This document shows positions 15,933-24,200 of a stretch of DNA of 34,167 nt, one piece after another (the first letter of the stretch is position 1; the number at the start of each line of letters is the position of its first letter). Position numbers and translations under genes: made by a program. The DNA lies in the NCBI GenBank assembly GCA_045640165.1, contig JAZUEK010000003.1:1-34167 (forward strand), in the 5' to 3' direction. Source of the DNA: RGIG426 sp045640165. GTDB taxonomy: Bacteria; Bacillota; Clostridia; Oscillospirales; Acutalibacteraceae. Below the pieces are notes generated by a model. The model was given only the letters and a program-made list of their open reading frames with translations, was not told where the DNA came from and made no database searches.

Positions 15933-16370
15933 TTACGCCGTTTGGCTGTCGTCGGCCGGAACCGATTCCGCCACGACGGAAACCACGGACGTTTCCGTCG
16001 GCTTGGGCACGGGCTTTTGCAACAGCTTGTCCAAAAAGCCGAACTGCCACAAAGTCATCAAAACGGCAATCAGCAGGAAAATGATGCCGGCTACGGTGAA
16101 AAACACGCCGCCTTTCCGCTTTTCGGGTTCTTCTTCCCATTCACCGTCGGAAGCGACAGCCGGTTTGGTGGACGGCGCCTCGACGGGAACGTGCTTAAAC
16201 GCACGTTCTTGCTCTTTTTGCGTCTTTTGACGCAACTTTTCGGCTTGTTTTTCGTATTTTTCCAGCAACGCGGCTTCTTTCAGCTTGGCTTTTTTTGCCG
16301 CTTCGATGGATTTTTCCACACTTCGCGAACTGCGTTTGGTGGGTTTCATATGCCGGGGCGGAGTGCGCAT
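15933..16370 (-). CDS. Single-pass membrane protein with charged coiled coil, unknown function
   Basis: I do not recognise this 145-aa protein. It has a basic N terminus, a Lys/Glu/Ala/Gln-rich helical stretch likely to form a coiled coil (about 17-57), an acidic segment (EWEEEPEKRK), one membrane span (about 88-110) and a short Pro/Ser/Thr/Val tail. With no signal peptide and a positive N side, the coiled coil should be cytoplasmic and the roughly 30-residue tail outside. It lies between two secreted dockerin hydrolases and is probably co-transcribed with them (32-base and 12-base gaps), so a link to wall turnover is inferred. AAGGTG precedes the ATG; a second in-frame ATG lies 7 codons in. 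Confidence 0.8.
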   Translation of the reverse strand: MRTPPRHMKPTKRSSRSVEKSIEAAKKAKLKEAALLEKYEKQAEKLRQKTQKEQERAFKHVPVEAPSTKPAVASDGEWEEEPEKRKGGVFFTVAGIIFLLIAVLMTLWQFGFLDKLLQKPVPKPTETSVVSVVAESVPADDSQTA

Positions 16371-16402
16371 GGTTTCACCTTCTTTTTTGAGGAACGTATT
16401 GT

Positions 16403-17764
16403 TTACGCGACAAGGGCGCGTTTAAGATTGTCTAATTCTTTTTGGATAACGGTTTTGTCGCCGGTTTTGTCAAATCCTGCGCCGGTCAGATGAGAGTAAG
16501 AGAACAGCGCGAAGCCGGAAACGCCGCTTTCGGCGCGTAGCGTGGCGACTTGCCGCGCTAAAATGTCGCCGCCCGTGGCCCACTCGGCTTTGCCGGTGCC
16601 TGCCCAGATATCTTCGGCGATGCCGGCTTTATAGATGGAAAGACCGACGTAGAGGCGAACGCCGCTTGCCCGAGGAAGGGTGTTCCACTGTGTGAGCACG
16701 TCGGCAAAGGGCGCGGCGCTGTTTTGAAAGCCGTAATAGAGCTGGGGGCAAAGATAATCCACGCAACCGGCGGTTTTGAGCCACGTTTCCACGTCGGCAT
16801 ACAGCGTGTTACGGTCGGAATCGGGGTTGCCGGCAGGCGAAATGCCGAATTGTGCGGTTTTCGAGAGCGCGTGGGTCAGCGTGTAGGCGCGCTGTATGAA
16901 ATCCGTGACTTGTGCGCGGCGCCAATCGGCCAAATTGCCGCACGCGGCGGTATAGCCGACGTCGAACGCCTGCGCGGTTGTCGGCACACCGGAGGGATAA
17001 AAATAGTCGTCGAAATGGATGCCGTCTACCGCGTAGTTTTTAAGAATTTCTTCGATGCCGGAAAGCAAGGTCGTTTTAACCGTTTCGGAGGACGGGCTGT
17101 AGTACACCGTTTTGTCGAACGTAAACGTATCGGGGCAGACCGCGTTTTTGCCGTCGCCCACGCGATAAGGGTTGAGCCACGCGTGCAGTGCGAGGCCACG
17201 GCTGTGGGCGGATTCCACCGCGTAGGAGAGCGGATCGAAGCCTTGGTTTAACAAGGACTTAACGGCGGCGACCGGCGGAAAGATTTTGGAGTTATAATAC
17301 GCATCGGATTTGGCGCGCACGTGGAAAAACACGGTGTTGAGCCCGAAAGCGCGGCACGTGTCGAACGCATTGTCGATAGCGGTTTTGGTGGCGGCCGGCG
17401 TGGATTTAAGCAGACCGTCGACTTCGTAATAGGCCAGCCACACGCCGCGCAGTTCTTCGTCGGACGTGGGGATGACGGCGGCGGTGCGTGTGGGCGCGGT
17501 GGCGTTCGGGTCAAGGTCGGCAAGGGTTTTGCGCAGCCACAGCACGTCTTTCGTGTTGACGGCCCCGTCGCCGTTGGCGTCCGCGTTCGGGAGCGTAATC
17601 GTTGTGGAAAGTGCGGCGAGATAGCGGCGCAGAGCCAGCACGTCTTTCGTATTGACGACACCGTCGCCGTTCGCGTCACCGACAAGCAAACCGGCGGCGG
17701 CACAGATGGCGGCGCAGGAAAACACAAGCGCGATGACTGTAAGAATCGCGACCAGTTGTTTCAC
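16403..17764 (-). CDS. Secreted GHL10-family (DUF187) glycosidase with N-terminal dockerin
   Basis: The 453-aa product has a signal peptide (about 1-24), a dockerin (about 29-85; DANGDGVVNTKD and DANGDGAVNTKD) and a glycosyl hydrolase-like 10 domain (about 105-440). Family signatures are ELRGVWLAYYEV, FGLNTVFFHVRAKSDA, the acidic DGIHFDDYFYP (247-257, likely catalytic region), FGISPAGN and VDYLCPQLYYGF. In E. coli, DigH (YddW) of this family cleaves denuded peptidoglycan, glycan already stripped of peptides; other members are uncharacterised. The GTG at 17764 with AAAGGAG is chosen because the operon promoter would start transcripts near 17804, inside the SD of the alternative ATG at 17797, which adds 11 residues. 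It is the first gene of the dockerin hydrolase operon. Confidence 0.88.
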   Translation of the reverse strand: MKQLVAILTVIALVFSCAAICAAAGLLVGDANGDGVVNTKDVLALRRYLAALSTTITLPNADANGDGAVNTKDVLWLRKTLADLDPNATAPTRTAAVIPTSDEELRGVWLAYYEVDGLLKSTPAATKTAIDNAFDTCRAFGLNTVFFHVRAKSDAYYNSKIFPPVAAVKSLLNQGFDPLSYAVESAHSRGLALHAWLNPYRVGDGKNAVCPDTFTFDKTVYYSPSSETVKTTLLSGIEEILKNYAVDGIHFDDYFYPSGVPTTAQAFDVGYTAACGNLADWRRAQVTDFIQRAYTLTHALSKTAQFGISPAGNPDSDRNTLYADVETWLKTAGCVDYLCPQLYYGFQNSAAPFADVLTQWNTLPRASGVRLYVGLSIYKAGIAEDIWAGTGKAEWATGGDILARQVATLRAESGVSGFALFSYSHLTGAGFDKTGDKTVIQKELDNLKRALVA

Positions 17765-17810
17765 GGTGCCGTCTCCTTTCTTTGTTTTATAAGTCATATG
17801 TGTTCTCCTT

Positions 17811-17840
17811 ATTGTAATACGACAAGGCCTTTTTCGTCAA
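17811..17840 (-). promoter_or_regulatory. Promoter of the dockerin hydrolase operon
   Basis: On the minus strand, TTGACG (17840-17835) is followed after 18 bases by TACAAT (17816-17811). The start is expected near 17804. This makes the operon independent of the three small genes upstream. Confidence 0.7.
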
Positions 17841-17880
17841 CACGATTTTTCGTTTTTTCGTTAGAAAGTTTTTCTAAGAC

Positions 17881-18213
17881 TTAAAATGCCAAATATAACA
17901 GCACCAAAATCAACTGTGGCGACGCGCCGTTTTTTGCCAAAAACACGGTGAGAAGCAATAAAAGAATCTGCTCGCGGTCGACAGACCTCTCGGGCACTCG
18001 GGGTAGGTTTTGGTTTGTGTGGGGTAGGTTTTGGTTTTCAAAAGTCGGCACAAACGGCGTCGGGCGACTGGCCCGTAATGACGCGGTAGTGCGGTGAGAA
18101 AACGTGGGGGAAGCATAGGGGGATTGCCCTGCCGCCACGCGACGGGTGGTTTGTTGCATTCGCTCGACGCGGCGCGCCGCCTCTTGCTGCATTTCCCAGA
18201 TGGAGGGTTCCAT
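17881..18213 (-). CDS. Small protein with hydrophobic C-terminal tail, unknown function
   Basis: The 110-aa protein is not one I can name. It starts with a charged helical region (MEPSIWEMQQEAARRVERMQ), has a low-complexity Pro/Ser/Thr/Asn middle including a duplicated 7-residue unit NQNLPHT/NQNLPRV, and ends with DREQILLLLLTVFLAKNGAS and a further leucine-rich stretch, which could be membrane-associated. A textbook AAGGAGG precedes the ATG with 7-base spacing and overlaps the stop of the upstream gene, so translation is coupled. It is the third gene of a three-gene set of small proteins. I recall leucine-rich tails of this kind in clostridial hypothetical proteins but cannot assign a family. 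Confidence 0.75.
   Translation of the reverse strand: MEPSIWEMQQEAARRVERMQQTTRRVAAGQSPYASPTFSHRTTASLRASRPTPFVPTFENQNLPHTNQNLPRVPERSVDREQILLLLLTVFLAKNGASPQLILVLLYLAF
18000..18037. repeat. Two direct copies of a 17-bp repeat inside a small gene
   Basis: The G/T-rich 17-mer at 18000-18016 recurs exactly at 18021-18037. The period is 21 bp, which keeps frame, so it encodes two tandem 7-residue units (NQNLPxx) in the small protein gene on the minus strand. It is a microduplication, not a CRISPR. Confidence 0.85.
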
Positions 18214-18225
18214 AGGCGTTCCTCC

Positions 18226-18498
18226 TTATGACCGCAACAGCGGAAGCAGACGGGACAGCTCCATGAGTTTGATTGCCTCGTCCAGTTTCTTTTCCCGTTC
18301 GCCGTGAAGATAGGGTCGTAGGGCTTTGAGAAGAGCGGTGTCGTCCGGCGCAGTGGATGGTGGCGGCACATTCGTTGCAGGCGGCGGCGCGGACGGCGCT
18401 TCTCCTTTGCCCGAAAGTCCGTCGAGCATCGCTTGCATTTTTGCCACCGTTGCCGGATCGGACAGCAGACGGTCTAATTTTTCGTTGAAATCATCCAT
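18226..18498 (-). CDS. Small helical protein, unknown function
   Basis: The 90-aa protein begins MDDFNEKLDRLLSDPATVAK, has a Pro/Ala-rich linker in the middle (about 33-50), and ends in a helical, leucine- and charge-rich stretch (ALRPYLHGEREKKLDEAIKL). No catalytic motif or signal peptide is visible, so it is probably cytoplasmic. The start is ATG 18498, which overlaps the stop of the preceding gene; a longer frame from 18579 is only open frame within that gene. The LLSDPATVAKMQAML segment resembles the LLSDESARKALLARPEL segment of the upstream gene, so the two may be related. Function unknown. Confidence 0.78.
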   Translation of the reverse strand: MDDFNEKLDRLLSDPATVAKMQAMLDGLSGKGEAPSAPPPATNVPPPSTAPDDTALLKALRPYLHGEREKKLDEAIKLMELSRLLPLLRS

Positions 18499-18754
18499 CG
18501 GCCCCACCCTTTTTGTCCCACGCGCGCAAAAGCTCCTGTAGCTCAGGGCGAGCGAGCAGTGCTTTGCGTGCCGATTCATCGGACAACAGCGCGTTCAGCC
18601 GCGCCGCGTTTTCGGGCGTAAGGCGACCGGTAAGCGCGTTTTTGTCTCCGCGTTCGATGGCGGCGGTCAATTCTTCGGCAGACGTGCCGAGCCGACGGGA
18701 CGCCTCTTGCAAAAGGGCGCGTTTTTGGGCATCATTTAACGGCGGTGTGTTCAT
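18491..18754 (-). CDS. Small helical protein, first of a three-gene set, unknown function
   Basis: The 87-aa, all-helical protein (MNTPPLNDAQKRALLQEASR at the start, then RLGTSAEELTAAIERGDKNA and ALLSDESARKALLARPELQE) has no signal peptide, membrane span or catalytic motif. The ATG at 18754 follows AGGAAGAGG; longer open frame upstream runs into the divergent gene and is not real. The stop overlaps the next gene's start by several bases. The three small genes 18754-17881 form one translationally coupled unit, divergent from the phosphodiesterase gene at 18833. I cannot assign a function. Confidence 0.78.
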   Translation of the reverse strand: MNTPPLNDAQKRALLQEASRRLGTSAEELTAAIERGDKNALTGRLTPENAARLNALLSDESARKALLARPELQELLRAWDKKGGADG

Positions 18755-18782
18755 AAAACCTCTTCCTTTCTGTGAAAAAGTG

Positions 18783-18791
18783 TGGTATACT
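18783..18791 (+). promoter_or_regulatory. Extended -10 promoter element of the phosphodiesterase-birA-hemW operon
   Basis: TGG plus TATACT (18783-18791) lies 42 bases before the ATG. It matches the extended -10 of the minD, yfhO and MBOAT promoters in this window. The -35 (TTCCTT at 18763-18768, 17-base spacing) is poor, so this may rely on the extended -10. It lies in the 78-base divergent gap. Confidence 0.6.
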
Positions 18792-18832
18792 ATCTCTATA
18801 TATGAAAAGCCTATGAAAGGAGTGACCGCATT

Positions 18833-19297
18833 ATGCAAATCGTCGTGGTGGCGGACGTTCACGGAAACGACTTTGCGCTGTGGCAGGTGTTGGAAGCGGA
18901 ATCGAGCCAACACGTGTTTTGTCTCGGCGACGGCGTGCGCGAATATGAGACGGTGGCCGACGCCAATCCCGACCGCACGTTTCATATTGTCTGTGGCAAC
19001 TGCGACTGGGTGGGCGGTCACCCCACCATCGGTATCGACGTGCTCGACGGCAAGCGCCTTGTGTTTATGCACGGGCACACGAAGTTTGTAAAACGCACGT
19101 TAGAGCCTGCGCTGGCGTTTGCACGCGAGCAGGAGGCGGACGTGCTGTTGTTCGGTCATACCCATTGTTCCCACGTGGAAAGAGACGGAGCGGTGCTTGC
19201 CTGCAACCCCGGTTCGCTCGGGTTTAACGGCACCTATCTGGTGCTTTCGTGGGACGGCAAAGACGGTGAGATTACCGTCGAGAAAAAGGAGGTCTGA
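18833..19297 (+). CDS. YfcE/MJ0936-type metallophosphodiesterase
   Basis: The 154-aa single-domain calcineurin-like phosphoesterase has all metal ligands: Asp8 and His10 (ADVHGN), Asp33 (GDG), Asn56 (GNCD), His80 and His82 (HGH), His109 and His111 (GHTH). Relatives such as E. coli YfcE hydrolyse phosphodiesters in vitro with Mn2+, but the cellular substrate is unknown. It is cytoplasmic, with no signal peptide. ATG 18833 follows AAAGGAG. birA starts 2 bases after its stop, so this is the first gene of an operon with birA and hemW. Confidence 0.93.
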   Translation: MQIVVVADVHGNDFALWQVLEAESSQHVFCLGDGVREYETVADANPDRTFHIVCGNCDWVGGHPTIGIDVLDGKRLVFMHGHTKFVKRTLEPALAFAREQEADVLLFGHTHCSHVERDGAVLACNPGSLGFNGTYLVLSWDGKDGEITVEKKEV

Positions 19298-19299
19298 CG

Positions 19300-20046
19300 G
19301 TGGAAATTCCGGTAAGATGGTTAGACGAAACGCCGTCGACCAACGGATATGTAAAAGAAAAATTTCTGAGCGGTGAGTTGACAGTGCCGACCGCGATAGC
19401 GGCACGTCGCCAAACGGCCGGACGCGGACGGCTCGGTCGCGTATGGGAGAGTGCGCCCGACCAAACGCTGACGTTGTCGGTGTTGGTGCCAAAGACGCTG
19501 GCCAGCGCGGTGACGCTGTGCGTCGGCGTGGCGGCGGTGCGCGCTCTTGCGTGGACGGTCGGGGTCGAGGCGCGCTTAAAGTGGCCCAATGACATTTTAT
19601 GCGGCGACCGGAAAATCGGTGGCATTTTATGTGAGGGAATTGTGGGCGAACGGAGCGCCACAGTGCTCGGTATCGGGATAAACGTTGCGCAAACGGCGGC
19701 GTTTTTTGAAGAAAAAGGGCTTTCTTACGGTGGTTCTGTGCTGTCTGAAACGGGCAAGACCGTTTCGGTGAACGTCCTGGCAGAGGCGGTGACGCGCGCT
19801 GTTGGCGAAGTGCTGGAAACGCTGGAAGAGGGTGGATTTGCGCCGCTGAAAGCGGAGTACGAAGCGTGTTGCCTGACGCTCGGACGATACGTGAACGTGT
19901 TGTCGCCGACGGGCGACGGCTTGCTGTGCGGTGAGGCGACCGGTGTGGATGAAGACGGCAATTTGCTCGTAACCGACGGCGAGGGGATTTCCCACGCGGT
20001 TGGCGCCGGCGAGGTGTCGGTACGGGGGGTGTACGGTTATGCGTGA
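19300..20046 (+). CDS. birA: Biotin-[acetyl-CoA-carboxylase] ligase, short form without DNA-binding domain
   Basis: The 248-aa class I biotin protein ligase makes biotinyl-AMP and attaches biotin to a lysine of carrier proteins. The catalytic core is complete: the ETPSTN start block, the biotin/AMP loop GRGRLGRVW (41-49), KWPND (94-98), KIGGIL (105-110) and LGIGINV, plus a C-terminal SH3-like domain. The N-terminal helix-turn-helix of BirA-type repressors is absent, so it should not regulate biotin genes. The start is GTG 19300 behind AAAAAGGAGGTC. Its 3' end overlaps the hemW start by 8 bases. Confidence 0.93.
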   Translation: MEIPVRWLDETPSTNGYVKEKFLSGELTVPTAIAARRQTAGRGRLGRVWESAPDQTLTLSVLVPKTLASAVTLCVGVAAVRALAWTVGVEARLKWPNDILCGDRKIGGILCEGIVGERSATVLGIGINVAQTAAFFEEKGLSYGGSVLSETGKTVSVNVLAEAVTRAVGEVLETLEEGGFAPLKAEYEACCLTLGRYVNVLSPTGDGLLCGEATGVDEDGNLLVTDGEGISHAVGAGEVSVRGVYGYA

Positions 20047-21148
20047 CCCGATTGGCGTATACGTTCACGTTCCGTTTTGCGAGGGGAAATGTCCATATTG
20101 TGATTTTTATTCGCTCGCGGCGGATGATGCGACGAAAGACGACTACGTTGCCGCGGTGTTGCGCGAGGCGACACCGCTGTTTGGCAACGTGCGCGCCGAC
20201 ACGCTGTATTTCGGCGGCGGCACGCCGTCTCTTTTGGGCGCGGAGCGGATAGCGCGGTTGACCGCGGAACTGAAAGCCGGATTCGCCATTCCCGACGACG
20301 GCGAAATCACCATGGAAGCCAACCCCGGCGACGCGTTGCCGGCGGTGTTTTCCGCGTTTAAGGCGGCCGGCGGCAATCGCGTGAGCCTCGGTGTGCAGGC
20401 GGCGGACGATACGACCTTGCGTGCGCTCGGACGACGGCATACGGTGGCGCAGGCGAGGGCCGCGGTTGAGGCGGCGCACCGTTGCGGCATCGAAAACGTG
20501 TCGGTGGATTTGATGCTCGGCGTCGAGGGGCAGACCCCCGACGCGGTTAGGCACGCGGTGGCGACGGTTGCGTCGTGGAATGTGACCCATCTGTCGGCGT
20601 ATTTGCTCAAAATTGAGGCCGGCACGCCGTTTGCGACGCGCGCGCTGTCGCTCCCCGACGAGGACGAGACGGCGACGTTGTATTTAACGGCGGTGCAGGC
20701 GGCGGCAACGGCAGGGCTTTTGCAGTATGAAATCTCCAATTTTGCGAAGCCGGGGTTTGAAAGCTGCCACAACCTCAAATATTGGAACGGTGAGGAATAC
20801 CTTGGCTTCGGGCCGGCGGCGCACTCGTTTTTTGACGGCAAACGCACGTTTTATCCGCGCGATTTGGCAGGGTATTTGGCAAACACATTGTCGCGCTGCG
20901 ACGAGGAAGAGGAAAACAGCGCTTTTGCCGCCGGCTCGCGCGAGGAATACGCTTTGTTGCGCTTGCGGCTTGCGGACGGGTTGTCGGAGACGCTCTATCG
21001 CGAAAAATTCGGTGAGCCGATTCCGCAACGATGGCGTGACCGCGCGGCGCGATTGCCGCGGCATCTTGTGTGTGTGGATGCGGACGGCATTCGTCTTTCG
21101 CCGGAGGGATTTCTGGTTTCCAACGCTGTTTTTGCATCAATTTTGTAA
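20039..21148 (+). CDS. hemW: HemW-type radical SAM protein (heme chaperone)
   Basis: The 369-aa radical SAM protein has the cluster motif PFCEGKCPYCDFYS (Cys14, Cys18, Cys21), GGGTPS (SAM binding), EANPGD, RVSLGVQA, and CHNLKYWNGEEYLGFGPAAH with the HNxxYW motif linked to heme binding in HemW. HemW proteins are often misnamed coproporphyrinogen III oxidase; they bind heme and lack that activity. The 369-aa length and single-cluster motif favour HemW over HemN. The ATG at 20039 overlaps the end of birA and follows a G-rich SD. The stop lies within a 10-bp inverted repeat just before the next promoter. Confidence 0.92.
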   Translation: MRDPIGVYVHVPFCEGKCPYCDFYSLAADDATKDDYVAAVLREATPLFGNVRADTLYFGGGTPSLLGAERIARLTAELKAGFAIPDDGEITMEANPGDALPAVFSAFKAAGGNRVSLGVQAADDTTLRALGRRHTVAQARAAVEAAHRCGIENVSVDLMLGVEGQTPDAVRHAVATVASWNVTHLSAYLLKIEAGTPFATRALSLPDEDETATLYLTAVQAAATAGLLQYEISNFAKPGFESCHNLKYWNGEEYLGFGPAAHSFFDGKRTFYPRDLAGYLANTLSRCDEEEENSAFAAGSREEYALLRLRLADGLSETLYREKFGEPIPQRWRDRAARLPRHLVCVDADGIRLSPEGFLVSNAVFASIL

Positions 21149-21161
21149 ATTATGCAAAAAC
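21128..21161. repeat. Perfect 10-bp inverted repeat overlapping the hemW end
   Basis: GTTTTTGCAT (21128-21137) is mirrored by ATGCAAAAAC (21152-21161) around a 14-base AT-rich spacer that holds the hemW stop. No T run follows, so it is not a typical terminator. It ends 2 bases before the -35 box of the next promoter, so a protein-binding site is possible. Confidence 0.6.
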
Positions 21162-21163
21162 AG

Positions 21164-21192
21164 TTGTCAAACGGGAAGTTATGTGGTATACT
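21164..21192 (+). promoter_or_regulatory. Promoter of the yfhO operon
   Basis: TTGTCA (21164-21169), 17 bases, TATACT (21187-21192) preceded by TGG, an extended -10. This is one of the strongest promoter matches in the window. Confidence 0.88.
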
Positions 21193-21248
21193 GTACTTTA
21201 CTTATAAAACTTTTGTTTTAAATAACATTGAGCAAGGAGATTTCCGGC

Positions 21249-24200
21249 ATGAAAAATTTGCTGAAAGACAAAAACCTGCCCCGTTACGGTGGCGTTGCCA
21301 TCTTCTTCGGGTTGGTTTTTTACGCGATTTTTGATTTGTGCAAAAATCTGGATCAACTGACCACCGATGGCCAGAAACGCATCTACCCGATTGTGTTCGC
21401 CTTTGTGATGGCGGCGCTCGCGGCGTTGTGGTTGCTTAAACAACTCGGCTTTTTGAACACCGACAATGAAGAGGAAGCCTATACGGCCTCCTATTTCCCG
21501 GTGTTTACCGGATTGCTGGCACTGGTGTGCATGGTGATTTGCTACAGTTTCCTCGGCGTGTGGCCGGTGGGCACCAAGAGCGTGATGCTCGTCGATATGC
21601 ACCACCAATACGCGCCGCTTTTGGCGCAGATGCGTGACACCATCCTGAACGGTCAAAGCCTTTTGTATAACTTCGACCTCGGTATGGGCGCCAGCTATCT
21701 GCCGCTGATCGGCTACTATTGCGCGAGCCCGTTTAACCTGATTCTCCTCTTGTTCCCCGAGAATTTGCTGACTGAGGCGATTTTGGTTATCACGCTGATT
21801 AAAAACGCGCTCACCGCCGGCTTCTTTGCTCTTTGCTTGCAATACACCTACAAACAAAAATCTTACGCCATCAGCGCGGTGTCCATCATGTTCTCGATGA
21901 TGATGTATATGATCGCGTATTCGTGGAATATCATGTGGCTGGACGTCATTATGGTGTTGCCGCTTATCGTGATGGGCTTCGAGCAGATGATGCGCGAGAA
22001 GAAATTCTTGCTGTATACGATTTCGCTTGCCTACGCGCTGTTTGTGAACTACTACATCGCGTTTATGGTGTGCGTGTTTATGGTGCTGTATTTCGTGGTG
22101 TACGTGCTGCGCGAAAAACGCGAGAGCCGCGACGTGGCGTCCAGCTTCCTGCGTTTCGGCGGCTACTCGGTGTTGGCAGCGGCGCTGTCCGCGCTGCTCC
22201 TCGTGCCGGTGGCGCTGTCGCTCGGGACGACCTCGGCATCGGATGGCGGATTTGCCGCGTCGTGGAGTTCCAACTTCGATTTCTTCGACCTGCTCGGCCG
22301 TCATCTCTATGACGTGACGCCGACGATTCGCTCGGGCAACCTGCCGAACATTTACTGCGGTGTGTTTGCTATCTTGCTGTTGCCGCTGTTTGCGACCACG
22401 AAAACCATTCCCGGTCGCCGTCGCGCGGCCTACGGCGGCTTGCTCGCCGTGATGGCGGTGAGCCTTTGCGTCAACAATATGGATTTGCTGTGGCACGGAT
22501 TGCACAGCCCGAACGACCTGCCGTATCGCTTCTCGTTCTTGTACTGCTTTGTGCTGTTGCTCATCGCCTACGAGACGTTGACCCACATCGAGGACATTCA
22601 GCCGAAACAAATTGTGCTGTCGTTGGTGGGCATTGGCGCGTACCTCGTGTTGGAAGGTAAATTCGGCGACGAGGCGTACGGTTTTACGTCGCTGTACTTG
22701 AGCTTTGCGCTTATCGTGTTGTATGCGCTTGTCACCTTTATGATTTCCCAGAAAAAACTGCTGAAAGACGCCGGTATGATTTTACTGCTCGTTATTGTGG
22801 TGGCGGAAATGGTGACGGGGACGGACAAAACGCTCCTTAAACTGAATTCCAACGAGTATTTTACGAACCACGGCGACTACGTGGACAACGATACGACCAA
22901 AGCACTCCACAGTGCGGTGGATCAGATGGAGAGCTTCGGCGACTCCGAGACGAGCGGCTTCTATCGCGTGGAGTTCCTGCCGCGCCGCACGTGTGCGGAT
23001 ACCGCGCTTTATGATTACAACGGCATTACCATTTTCGCGTCCAGCAACCCGTACGAGAACACCCGGTTTATGGGCAGCCTCGGTTATGCGGTCAACGGCG
23101 TGAACAGTTATCTCTATAAATTCTTCGTGCCGGTGGGCGACAGCTTGTTCGGCATTCGCTACGTGGCAATGAACAGCGAGTACAAAGCGCCGCCGCAACT
23201 GAAAGAGCGTCAGCGCGTAACGCTTGGTTCCGCCACCTACACGATTTATGAAAATCCGGACGCGTTGTCGGTGGGTTATTTTGTGGACAGCGCCGCTAAG
23301 AATTGGTCCTACAACTATTACAACGTGCACAACAGCAACAACTCGCTGTTGTCCGCGATGACCGGCATCCAGCGCGACGTGTACGACTGCTTGCAGGTTG
23401 AGAGTTCCGGCTCGGCGTCGGTGTCCGGCCTTTCGGGTATTTCCATGTCGGAGGGCACGTCCACCTTCACGGTGCCGGTGACGAAAGCCGGTCGGTTGTA
23501 TCTCTACGTGGATTGCCGCGCCGCGAAATCCATCTCGGTGGCCGCGACCTACGGCGTGTCGGGCGACAGCACGTCGAACAGCTGGTCGGTGACGCCGCAC
23601 GAACCGCATATTATTGATGCCGGTACGGTGGCGGTCGGCGATTCCGCCAGTGTAACGCTGAACGCCGAGTCGAGTTGCGGCGGCAGCATTTACGCGATGA
23701 TCCTCAACGAGGAAGTGTATCAAGAGCATATGACCCTGCTTTCCGCCAACCAGATGAACGTGGAGACGTTTAAGGACACGAAAGTGGCCGGCACGTTGAC
23801 TGCGCCGCGCAACGGTGCGGTGATGACCTCCATCGTTTACGACAAGGGTTGGACCGTCAAAGTGGACGGCAAGAAAGTGGCGACCTACGCGATTGCCAAC
23901 AGTATGCTTTCGTTTGACGTTTCCGCCGGTGCGCACGATATCCAGATGACCTTCTTCCCGGTCGGCTTGTTGCCGGGTATCCTGCTGTTTGTGCTCGGCG
24001 TGTTGGCGCTGGTGTTTATCCTGGTGGTGAAAAAGCATCCGGAAAAACTGGAGCGCGCCAAGAAGAAACTGAAAAGTCTGAAAAAGAAAAAAGTCGTTCC
24101 CGTTCCGGTGAGCGAGACCATTCTTCCGCAGGAGGAAGCGACCCCTGTGCCGCCGGTTTCCACGGCACCTGTGCCGCCGGCGTCTGCAGCACCGGTTGCG

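Noticed and set aside
18000..18037. CRISPR-like direct repeats
   Set aside because: Only two copies with 4-base spacing, in frame within a gene; this is a small coding duplication.
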